64,000 nucleotides of DNA, taken from the NCBI GenBank assembly GCA_016795035.1, contig JAEUIT010000086.1, positions 1-64,000 of the forward strand. The letters are read 5' to 3'. The notes below the pieces were generated by a model. The model had not been told where the DNA came from and made no database searches. It saw only the letters and a program-made list of their open reading frames with translations. Below, in pieces: positions 19,741 to 26,773 of this stretch (within the stretch, counting starts at the first letter, position 1; each line of letters begins with the position of its first letter). Both the position numbers and the translations under genes were made by a program. The DNA is from Phycisphaerae bacterium. Its GTDB lineage: Bacteria; Planctomycetota; Phycisphaerae; Phycisphaerales; SM1A02.

Positions 19741-19925
19741 ATGAACGCGGCCGTCCAGAAGGGCGGCCGCGTTCATATCCAGCCGCTCGTCGGGCTAGGC
19801 AAAACCAAATGCGGCCGCCCAGATGGGCGGCCGCGTTCATGGCTAGCCGCTCGTCGGGCTAGGCAAAACCAAATGCGGCCGCCCAGATGGGCGGCCGCAT
19901 TCATGGCTAGCCGCTCGTCGGGCTA
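19741..19925. repeat. Three tandem copies of a 64-bp hairpin repeat
   Basis: Copies begin at 19741, 19809 and 19873. Each holds a GC-rich hairpin (GCGGCCGCCC-AGAT-GGGCGGCCGC in copies 2 and 3, a longer GAACGCGGCCG variant in copy 1) and a second inverted pair CTAGCC...GGGCTAG. They lie between two convergent genes and could serve as a bidirectional terminator; there is no T-tract. Confidence 0.85.
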
Positions 19926-20003
19926 GCGGGTGCTGAGCCGTCCGGGCCGCGCGTCGAAGTCCGCGCGTTCGTGCAAACCCGGATCGGCTCCAGCACCGCT
20001 AGC
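19922..20003. terminator. Long inverted repeat between the M23 and ahcY genes
   Basis: The arm GCTAGCGGGTGCTGAGCCG (19922-19940) is almost exactly complementary to CGGCTCCAGCACCGCTAGC (19985-20003), with a 44-base loop. It follows the 64-bp repeats and precedes the ahcY stop (20027), so it may end transcription from both sides. Confidence 0.5.
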
Positions 20004-20026
20004 CCGCGAGCCACCGACTAGCAATC

Positions 20027-21571
20027 TCAGTAGCGGTAATGCTCCGGTTTGAACGGCCCGTCGACCGGAAGGCCGACGTACTCCGCCTGATGCTTCGTCA
20101 TCTTCGTGAGCTTCGCGCCGAGCTTCTCGAGGTGGAGTCGCGCGACCTTCTCGTCGAGGTGCTTCGGAAGCGTGTAGACCTTCTTCTCGTACTTGGCGTA
20201 GTTCTTGAAGAGCTCGATCTGCGCCATCACCTGGTTGGTGAAGGACGAGCTCATGACGAACGACGGGTGGCCGGTGGCGCAGCCGAGGTTCAGGAGTCGG
20301 CCTTCCGCGAGGATGATGATCGACTTGCCGTTCGAGAACTGCCACTCGTCGACCTGCGGCTTGATGTTGACCTTCTTGACGCCCTTGAGCTTGGCGAGGC
20401 CGGCCATGTCGATTTCGTTATCGAAGTGACCGATGTTGCCGACGATCGCCTTGTCCTTCATCCGCTTCATGTGCTCGGCCGTGATGATGTCACAGTTGCC
20501 GGTCGCGGTGATGAACATGTCGGCCGTATCGATCACGTCTTCGAGCGTGACGACTTCGTAGCCTTCCATGCACGCCTGCAACGCGCAGATCGGATCGATC
20601 TCCGTGATCTTGACGCGGCAGCCTTGGCCACGAAGCGACTGCGCGCAGCCCTTGCCGACGTCGCCGTAGCCGCAGACGACCGCGACCTTGCCTGAGAGCA
20701 TGACGTCGGTCGCGCGCATGATGCCGTCGACGAGCGAGTGGCGGCAGCCGTAGAGGTTGTCGAACTTCGACTTCGTGACCGCGTCGTTCACGTTGATCGC
20801 GGGGAAGAGGAGCTGGTTGAGCTCCTGCATCTGATAGAGGCGATGCACGCCGGTCGTCGTCTCTTCGCTGACGCCGCGGATGTTGGTCGCGGTGCGCTGC
20901 CAGTAGGAGCCGTCGGCGGCCTGAAGGTCGCTGAGGAGCTTGAGGATGATGCGGTACTCCTCGCTGTCGTTCGCCGTCGGCGCGGGAACCTTGCCGCTCT
21001 TGTTGAAGGCGAGACCCTTGTGGACGAGAAGCGTCGCGTCGCCGCCGTCGTCGAGGATCATGTTCGGGCCCTTGCCGTCGGGCCAACGCATCGCCTGCAA
21101 CGTGCACCACCAATACTCCGGCAGCGTCTCGCCCTTCCACGCGTACACCGCGATGCCCTTCGGCTTGTCGGGCGTGCCCTTCGGGCCGACCGCGACGGCC
21201 GCGGCTGCGTGATCTTGCGTCGAGAAGATGTTGCACGAACACCAGCGCACTTCGGCGCCGAGCTCGACGAGCGTCTCGATGAGCACTGCGGTCTGCACGG
21301 TCATGTGCAGCGAGCCGGTGATGCGCGCGCCCTTGAGCGGGAACTTGCCCTTGTATTCCTTGCGGAGCGCCATGAGGCCGGGCATCTCGTGCTCGGCGAG
21401 TTCGATCTCCTTGCGGCCGAAGCGGACGGTGTCGGCCGAGAGGTCCTTCACGCGGAAGGGCGCTTCGGTGGAGAGATCGGGGAGGAGGGTGAGCCCGGTG
21501 TCCATGAACGTCGCGGTGTGCGACGACGTGGAGGCGGGACGGGAGGTCGACTTCTTCGACTTCGGGGACAT
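20027..21571 (-). CDS. ahcY: S-adenosylhomocysteine hydrolase
   Basis: This 514-residue cytoplasmic enzyme splits S-adenosylhomocysteine to adenosine and homocysteine, keeping methylation reactions running. Recognisable segments are GSLHMTVQTAVLIETL, WCSCNIFSTQDHAAAA, NLYGCRHSLVDGIMRATD, the NAD-binding VVCGYGDVGKGCAQSL, and the C-terminal KPEHYRY, whose Lys-Tyr pair closes over NAD of the neighbouring subunit. The length exceeds the ~470-residue norm through an N-terminal Ser/Thr/Lys-rich extension (MSPKSKKSTSRPASTSS), so a start at the Met of MDTGLTL is also possible. A perfect 24-bp inverted repeat lies 131 bases upstream and is a probable operator. Confidence 0.95.
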   Translation of the reverse strand: MSPKSKKSTSRPASTSSHTATFMDTGLTLLPDLSTEAPFRVKDLSADTVRFGRKEIELAEHEMPGLMALRKEYKGKFPLKGARITGSLHMTVQTAVLIETLVELGAEVRWCSCNIFSTQDHAAAAVAVGPKGTPDKPKGIAVYAWKGETLPEYWWCTLQAMRWPDGKGPNMILDDGGDATLLVHKGLAFNKSGKVPAPTANDSEEYRIILKLLSDLQAADGSYWQRTATNIRGVSEETTTGVHRLYQMQELNQLLFPAINVNDAVTKSKFDNLYGCRHSLVDGIMRATDVMLSGKVAVVCGYGDVGKGCAQSLRGQGCRVKITEIDPICALQACMEGYEVVTLEDVIDTADMFITATGNCDIITAEHMKRMKDKAIVGNIGHFDNEIDMAGLAKLKGVKKVNIKPQVDEWQFSNGKSIIILAEGRLLNLGCATGHPSFVMSSSFTNQVMAQIELFKNYAKYEKKVYTLPKHLDEKVARLHLEKLGAKLTKMTKHQAEYVGLPVDGPFKPEHYRY

Positions 21572-21702
21572 GGTCGTGGTCACGAGGGCCTCAGGCGTGT
21601 GGTGACAGTGCGAATGGCGAACGGTGTGCTGGTGCTGCTCGGGCAAGGTCGCGCGACGGAGATCGCTGGTGAGGGCGTCGCCCGTGCGAGACTATCGTCC
21701 CG

Positions 21703-21726
21703 TTTCATCCGTTTATCCGGATGAAA
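21703..21726. promoter_or_regulatory. 24-bp perfect inverted repeat upstream of ahcY, SahR-like operator candidate
   Basis: The arms TTTCATCCG and CGGATGAAA are exact reverse complements separated by six bases (TTTATC on the plus strand). The site is 131 bases before the ahcY start and 115 bases before the divergent gene at 21842. An ArsR-methyltransferase regulator of the type that controls ahcY in other bacteria is encoded at 24038-24997. Confidence 0.6.
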
Positions 21727-21841
21727 GAATGAGATTACTTGCCCGGCGGTCGCCGGTCAATTCGATGGGAGGAGAGTTTCGCGGCTGCGCAGCGCCCCTT
21801 TGCCGAACTGAGGCGGCGTCCAAGCCGATAACGTCGGCCTC

Positions 21842-22687
21842 ATGCGAGGCTCTCTTCGTTCGACCGCGATCCTCTCTCTCCTCGCTCTCGCCGCGGCGCT
21901 CGCTGGCGGGGAGCCCCGACGCGCGAGCGCCAGCGAGGCGCCGCCCGCGGCTCCCACGCGGTCGACCGCGCCGGCCGTGTCCAACTCGCCCACCCAGGAC
22001 CCCGGGGCGACGAAAGCGCTCCGCGACCGCGAGAACCTCCTCAAGAAGTGCCCGGCCCCGAACGCGGCCGGCTTCATCGGCGACCCCTACCCCTTCGACG
22101 ACTGCGTGGTCTCGGGCGAGAAGCTCGGGCCGACGTCGGTCTCGCTCATCTTCGAGAACGCCCCGAGCCACCTGAACGAGAAGCGCCACCTTCGCTTCTG
22201 CTGCGAGGAGTGCAAGGCCAAGTTCCTCGAGCGTCCGACGTCGTATCTCGCCGCGCTCGACCGACGCATCATCGACGCGCAGAAAGCGGGCTATCCGATC
22301 TCGCACTGCCTTGTCGCGATCGACACGAAGCTCGACCCCACCACATGCGTGGATGTCGTCTACGGGAACCGGCTCTACCGGCTCTCGAACGGCGTCGCGC
22401 AGGGCAACTTCGTGAAGAACCTCAAGGTGTACGTGAAGGCCTACGAGGGCCAAGTCGCCGCGGTGCAGCGCGCGAAGTATCCGCTCACGACGTGCGTCGT
22501 GACGGGCGTCGAGCTTCCCGCCAAGCCGGTCGACATCGTCGTCGGCGCGCGACTCGTTCGCCTGGCCAACGACGACGCCGTGAAGGCCTTCTATAAGGAT
22601 CCGGCGCCGGCGCTCGCGAAGCTCGAGGCGGCGTACGCCGCGCGCGCCACGGCGCCTGCAACGCCGAGTGCGCCGAAGTCGAACTGA
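21842..22687 (+). CDS. Secreted protein with three YPxxxC repeats and a CCxxC motif
   Basis: I do not recognise this 281-residue protein. It has a signal peptide (LRSTAILSLLALAAALAGG) and an Ala/Pro/Ser-rich linker to residue ~55. The mature part contains three similar segments: YPFDDCVVSGEKLGP, YPISHCLVAIDTKLDP and YPLTTCVVTGVELPAKP. After the first comes FCCEECKAKFLERPTSYLAALD, which resembles TRASH/YHS metal-binding motifs. A metal- or cofactor-binding exported protein is inferred; no enzyme motif is visible. Its stop lies 3 bases from the stop of the convergent M24 peptidase gene, and it is divergent from ahcY. Confidence 0.7.
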   Translation: MRGSLRSTAILSLLALAAALAGGEPRRASASEAPPAAPTRSTAPAVSNSPTQDPGATKALRDRENLLKKCPAPNAAGFIGDPYPFDDCVVSGEKLGPTSVSLIFENAPSHLNEKRHLRFCCEECKAKFLERPTSYLAALDRRIIDAQKAGYPISHCLVAIDTKLDPTTCVDVVYGNRLYRLSNGVAQGNFVKNLKVYVKAYEGQVAAVQRAKYPLTTCVVTGVELPAKPVDIVVGARLVRLANDDAVKAFYKDPAPALAKLEAAYAARATAPATPSAPKSN

Positions 22688-22690
22688 CGG

Positions 22691-23995
22691 TCAGAGCGGG
22701 ATCGACGCAGTCAGCACATCCGGCTCGCCGCTCGTCACCAGCACGTTCTGCTCGAGGCGCACGCCGCCGATCCCTTCGCCACGCAGTCGATCGACGAATC
22801 CCCAGTCGACGCAGTCGGCAAAGCGTTCGCGCCGCGTGCGATCGTCGAGGATCGCGTCGATGAAGTAGATGCCCGGCTCGACCGTCATCAGGTAGCCGAC
22901 CTCGAGCGGTAAGTCCACGCGGATCGACACGCCGCAGCAGGGTCCGCGATTCGGCGCTCCCGGGCGCCGGCCGCCGGCGTCGCGCACGCCGAGCCCGACC
23001 ATGTGCCCGATGCCGTGGGGGAAGAAGAGGGCGCTCGCGTCGCGATCGACGAGGCTCTCCACGTTGCCGCGCATGATCCCGGTGTCGACGAGGCCGGCCA
23101 CGATGTCCCGCGCGGCGTAGCGATGCACGTCGCGCCATTCGACGCCCGGCCTGCAACGCTGAATCGCGTTCGCGAGCGTGCGGGCGACGGTGTCCCACAC
23201 GTCCTTCCGCACGCCCTCAGGCCGACCGCCCGCGACGTACGTCCGCGTGATGTCCGACGTGTAGCCTCCGATCGCGCCGCCGGCGTCGATGAGCACGAAC
23301 TCGCCGTCGCGCACGACGCGCGACGACGGCGCGAAGTGCAGCACCGAGGAGTTGGGTCCGCTGCCGACGAGCGTCGAGTAGCCCACGCCGTCGGCGCCGG
23401 CGCGATACATCGCGGCTTCCGTCTCGATCTGAATGGCGCGCTCGGTGACGCCCGGCCGCGCGAACGCGCGCGCCGCCTCGAAGCCCGCGGCCGTCGCGAC
23501 CACGGTTCGCCGAATGAGCGCGAGCTCGTCGGCGTCCTTCGGCCGCCGCGCATGCAGAAGCGCCTCGGCCGCGCGCGTCGCGCGGTCGGCGTCCGTGCTC
23601 GCGACCGGCACGCCGGCGCCGAGCGCGAGAATCGGCGTTCCGCGCCGCGCCGCGATCCACGCGTCGAACTCGTCACGCGAGCGGGTGCCGCTCAGCGTTG
23701 CAGGCACACGCCCTTCCCACACGCGCTCGGCCTCGGTGACCGGCGCGACGAAATCCACCCAGCCGTCGCGCGGGTCGAACGCGATGATGCCTCGCTCGCG
23801 GTCGCGGCCGGTCAGCCAGCGATAGTCCGGGTGGGGCACGAACGGATAGGTCTGGTCCTGGCCGCCGGGGATGCCGATCGGCTCGCCGGCGCCGACGAGC
23901 ACGACCGCCGAAAGCGGCGCGAGCGCCGCCGCGGCTCGGGCGCGGCGCGCGTGGGTCGTCGCGCGCGGAAGTTCGAACTGCGATGCCGTTGCCAT
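22691..23995 (-). CDS. M24 family Xaa-Pro aminopeptidase-like protein
   Basis: This 434-residue protein has a creatinase/aminopeptidase P N-terminal domain (residues ~1-150, with PFVPHPDYRWLTG) and a pita-bread M24 domain. The five metal ligands are present: Asp in LIDAGG, Asp in YTSDITRT, His in HGIGHMVGLGV, Glu in VEPGIYF and Glu in GGVRLEQNVLV. It should release N-terminal residues before proline, or cleave X-Pro dipeptides, in the cytoplasm. GGGGAG supports the ATG. It is the last gene of an operon after the ArsR-methyltransferase gene (42 bases). Confidence 0.9.
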   Translation of the reverse strand: MATASQFELPRATTHARRARAAAALAPLSAVVLVGAGEPIGIPGGQDQTYPFVPHPDYRWLTGRDRERGIIAFDPRDGWVDFVAPVTEAERVWEGRVPATLSGTRSRDEFDAWIAARRGTPILALGAGVPVASTDADRATRAAEALLHARRPKDADELALIRRTVVATAAGFEAARAFARPGVTERAIQIETEAAMYRAGADGVGYSTLVGSGPNSSVLHFAPSSRVVRDGEFVLIDAGGAIGGYTSDITRTYVAGGRPEGVRKDVWDTVARTLANAIQRCRPGVEWRDVHRYAARDIVAGLVDTGIMRGNVESLVDRDASALFFPHGIGHMVGLGVRDAGGRRPGAPNRGPCCGVSIRVDLPLEVGYLMTVEPGIYFIDAILDDRTRRERFADCVDWGFVDRLRGEGIGGVRLEQNVLVTSGEPDVLTASIPL

Positions 23996-24037
23996 GCAAA
24001 TCTCCCCGTTGCGAGCGATCGGGACCGCTCGGCTCTT

Positions 24038-24997
24038 TCAGGCCCGCGCCGCCATGCTCGCGACGAAGAGCCCGGGTCCGCGCCGGTCCGTCGACGTCCG
24101 CAGTCGCTGATACCGCGGCACCGCGAACCCGGCTGCACTCGCGAGCGCCTGCAGATCGCTTTCGGAGAATCCGAGATGCCGATGGCCCATCGACGCGCGG
24201 AACTCCTCCTGGCGATGGGCGACCATGTCGATGATGACGAGCGTGGCCTTCGTCGCCAAGACGCGGCGCGTCTCGACGAGCGCGGCGCGCACGTCGTCGA
24301 CGTGGTGCAGGACGAGCATGATCAGCGCGCCGCCGAACTCGCCGTTCTTGCCGGGGAGCTTCGCCAAGTCCCCCTGCCGGAACTCCACGTTGCCGACGTC
24401 CGCGAGCCGCGTGCGCGCCGCCTCGATCATCGCCGGCTCGCGGTCGATCGCGACCACGCGCGACACGTACGGCGCGAGGAGCGCCGCCCCCTGCCCCGTG
24501 CCGCATCCGATGTCCGCGATCACGAGCGAAGGGTCGAGGAAGGCGAGGAGCGCCTCCGCCGAGAAGTTGCTGCCGAAGAGCTCGGTGCGCACGCGGTCCC
24601 ACTCGCCGCCGAGGCGACCGAAGAACGTGCGCGAGTCGGTCCGCCGCTCGAGGAGCACATCGGCGAGGCGCGCGTCGTCCTCGTCGAACTCGACGCTTGC
24701 CCCGAGATTCGCGCGGGTCAATTCCCACAGCGATCGCACGTCGGCGGCCAGCGCTTCGGCGCGGAGCACGTAGAGCGTGGCCGTCCCTTCGTTGCGCTTC
24801 TGCACGAGCGCCGCGTCGAAGAGCGCCTTGAGATGACGGCTGACCGTCGACTGCGGAAGGCGCGTCGCCCGCGCGAGCTCGCCGACGCCCAACTCCTTGC
24901 GCTCGAGAAGGCGCATCAGGCGCAGCCGCGTGGGGTCGCCCATCGTGCCCAAGCGCGCGAGCCACGTCTCGCGGACGTTGTCGTTCGGAACGGTCAT
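24038..24997 (-). CDS. ArsR-family regulator fused to a SAM-dependent methyltransferase domain, SahR-like
   Basis: This 319-residue protein has an N-terminal winged helix of ArsR type (residues ~8-90, TRLRLMRLLERKELGVGELA and LPQSTVSRHLKALFDAALV) and a C-terminal class I methyltransferase domain. Its SAM-binding motif is IADIGCGTGQGAALLAPYV, followed by VAIDREPAMIEAA and LIMLVLHHVDD. In proteobacteria, two-domain ArsR proteins of this layout (SahR) sense S-adenosylhomocysteine and control ahcY and methionine genes. The nearby ahcY with a perfect inverted repeat fits that role. It starts 16 bases after the TPR lipoprotein stop and no metal-site cysteines are visible in the helix, arguing against a metal sensor. 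Confidence 0.83.
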   Translation of the reverse strand: MTVPNDNVRETWLARLGTMGDPTRLRLMRLLERKELGVGELARATRLPQSTVSRHLKALFDAALVQKRNEGTATLYVLRAEALAADVRSLWELTRANLGASVEFDEDDARLADVLLERRTDSRTFFGRLGGEWDRVRTELFGSNFSAEALLAFLDPSLVIADIGCGTGQGAALLAPYVSRVVAIDREPAMIEAARTRLADVGNVEFRQGDLAKLPGKNGEFGGALIMLVLHHVDDVRAALVETRRVLATKATLVIIDMVAHRQEEFRASMGHRHLGFSESDLQALASAAGFAVPRYQRLRTSTDRRGPGLFVASMAARA

Positions 24998-25013
24998 GCG
25001 TGCGCGGCCGCGA

Positions 25014-25682
25014 TCACTGCTCGGGCGCGATCGCCGTCGCGACGGTGACCTCTTCGCCACGCTCGCGCAGCATCGTGGTCACAATCGGGCTGTACGGATT
25101 GAGGTAATACGCCTGGCGGAGCCGTCGCATCGCCAACTCCGCGTTGCCGGCGGCGTCCGCGCGCTTCGCGTCGTAGACGTACATCTGCCACTGGCCTTCG
25201 CCGCGCATGCGGAGTCCGTTGACCACGGCGAGTTCCTCGAGGTCAAGATCGTTGAGCTGCCGCCCGAGCTCCGCGAGCTTCACCCAACTCTCCGTTTCCG
25301 AAAGCCGGAGCGCCCGCGAACGCAGCAGGTCGGTCATGCGGGCGCGCTCGTCGAGCGACGCGTACACGTCGGCCAGCGCGAAGGCCACTTCGCGGCTCGA
25401 GGGATTCGCGTCGGCGGCCGTCTCGATGTGCGTGCGCGCTTCCTTCGGATTGCCGAGCTTCACGAGGCACATGCCGTAGCGGTACTCGGCTTCCCAGTCG
25501 CCGGGATAGCGGTCGATGATCTCGAGGTACGCCGTCGACGCCTCCGCATACCGGCCGTACTCGTAGTTGAAGTCGCCGTCCTTGCGGGCCTGATCCACGC
25601 CGCGGGGGCCACAGGCGGAAACGAGAAGCGTCACGGCGGCGGCGCCGACGAGGATGATCGAGCGAGGGAGAGTGCGGGGCAT
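25014..25682 (-). CDS. TPR-repeat lipoprotein
   Basis: This 222-residue protein has a lipoprotein signal (RSIILVGAAAVTLLVSAC, Cys near residue 26) and tetratricopeptide-like helices: DFNYEYGRYAEASTAYLEII, WEAEYRYGMCLVKLGNPKEA, VAFALADVYASLDERARM and a final AELAMRRLRQAYYLNPYSP. TPR proteins are scaffolds; no partner can be read. The ATG at 25682 was chosen because the signal peptide begins right after it. It is the first gene of the operon with the SahR-like regulator and the M24 peptidase. Confidence 0.8.
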   Translation of the reverse strand: MPRTLPRSIILVGAAAVTLLVSACGPRGVDQARKDGDFNYEYGRYAEASTAYLEIIDRYPGDWEAEYRYGMCLVKLGNPKEARTHIETAADANPSSREVAFALADVYASLDERARMTDLLRSRALRLSETESWVKLAELGRQLNDLDLEELAVVNGLRMRGEGQWQMYVYDAKRADAAGNAELAMRRLRQAYYLNPYSPIVTTMLRERGEEVTVATAIAPEQ

Positions 25683-25751
25683 TGGCGAAAACCCGGAACG
25701 CGAGGGGAAGAGGCGGCACAGCGGGCCGCGGCGATCGGCGATGATACGGGA

Positions 25752-26219
25752 ATGTGCGTTTCCGCCGAGGAATCCGAGGGTCGCGGGCCGGAGCGTCCGG
25801 TCGCGATACTTCTCCACCGGCTTTCCGACGGCAGCGAACACGTCGATCTCTTCATCGGACCGGTGGACGGCCGCAACGTGAAGGATGACGAGCGTGCGGT
25901 GCTGAGTTGGCGCTGCGCGACGCGGCCGGACGCCCTGCCCATCGGCGGCGTCACGGCCATCGAGCGGATCGCCGACCATCGCGGACGGTACTTGCGTCTC
26001 ACGACGCCCACGGACCTTTCGGACAATCGCGGGCACGTGACGCCGCTCCGCCGCGGCGTCGGCCGAGGCGCGGCCACGATCGCCATCGCCTGGGCCGACG
26101 GCGGACACAGTCGGTGGCGGTTCGACGAGTCCGCCGGCCGCGCGACGCTGACGGCGCTTTCGACCGCGGAACCGCGGTCCGCCGATTCCGAAGAGAATCC
26201 GGCGACCCGCCGCTCATGA
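25752..26219 (+). CDS. Unrecognised 155-residue cytoplasmic protein
   Basis: I do not recognise this protein. It has no signal peptide or membrane segment, and has a folded look in residues ~15-85 (PVAILLHRLSDGSEHVDLFI, then RAVLSWRC), with an acidic/Arg-rich C-terminus. It overlaps the following DUF456 gene by four bases (ATGA), which argues that it is a real, translationally coupled gene. The start is uncertain; the ATG at 25752 (MCVSAEESEG) lacks a clear ribosome binding site. It is divergent from the TPR lipoprotein gene with 69 bases between starts. Confidence 0.6.
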   Translation: MCVSAEESEGRGPERPVAILLHRLSDGSEHVDLFIGPVDGRNVKDDERAVLSWRCATRPDALPIGGVTAIERIADHRGRYLRLTTPTDLSDNRGHVTPLRRGVGRGAATIAIAWADGGHSRWRFDESAGRATLTALSTAEPRSADSEENPATRRS

Positions 26220-26755
26220 CCATCACCCAGATCATCGCAGCATCACTGACCCTGCTGCTCGCCTTTGGCGGCATCCTGGTTCAGCTCGCGGGTTTGCCCG
26301 GCACGTGGCTCATCCTGCTCTTCGCCGTCTTCCTGCGCGCCGTCGAGGCGTTGGTGCCGCTCGGATCGGAGCCGGTCTTCGGCTGGCCGACGTTCGCCAT
26401 TTTGACCGGCCTCGCGCTCCTCGCCGAACTCGTCGAGTTTCTGGCGGCGGCGGCCGGAGCGAAGACTGGCGGCGCGAGCAAGCGCGGCATGACCGGCGCC
26501 GTCGCGGGCGGCCTGCTCGGCGCGCTCTTCGGCACGTTCCTGATTCCCATTCCGGTCGTCGGCAGCGTGATCGGCGCCGCCGCCGGCAGCGCCATCGGCG
26601 CGATCGCGGGCGAGCTCTCGGTCGGCGGCAAGGAACTCCGTTCGACGATGAAGCCCGCCGCCGGCGCCGTCGCGGGCCGGTTGCTCGGCACGCTCGCGAA
26701 GACCGGGTTCGCCGCCGCGATGTGGGTCGTGATGGTGATCACGACCGTCGCGTGA
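26216..26755 (+). CDS. DUF456 family membrane protein
   Basis: This 179-residue inner-membrane protein has the DUF456 plan: two N-terminal membrane segments around QLAGLPGTWLILLFAVFLRA, the conserved AELVEFLAAAAGAKTGGASK, then long Gly/Ala-rich segments (GAVAGGLLGALFGTFLIPIP and GSVIGAAAGSAIGAIAGE) forming glycine-zipper-like helices. Function is unknown for the family. It overlaps the upstream hypothetical gene by four bases and converges with the pilB-like gene 18 bases downstream. Confidence 0.88.
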   Translation: MTITQIIAASLTLLLAFGGILVQLAGLPGTWLILLFAVFLRAVEALVPLGSEPVFGWPTFAILTGLALLAELVEFLAAAAGAKTGGASKRGMTGAVAGGLLGALFGTFLIPIPVVGSVIGAAAGSAIGAIAGELSVGGKELRSTMKPAAGAVAGRLLGTLAKTGFAAAMWVVMVITTVA

Positions 26756-26773
26756 GCGAACGGCGCGACGCGA

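Noticed and set aside
19741..20003. Integron-like attC sites or insertion sequence ends
   Set aside because: No integrase or transposase is near, and the units are simple tandem hairpins without gene cassettes.
24038..24997. Metal-sensing ArsR regulator
   Set aside because: The helix-turn-helix region has no metal-binding cysteines, and the methyltransferase domain and context fit a SahR-like role better.
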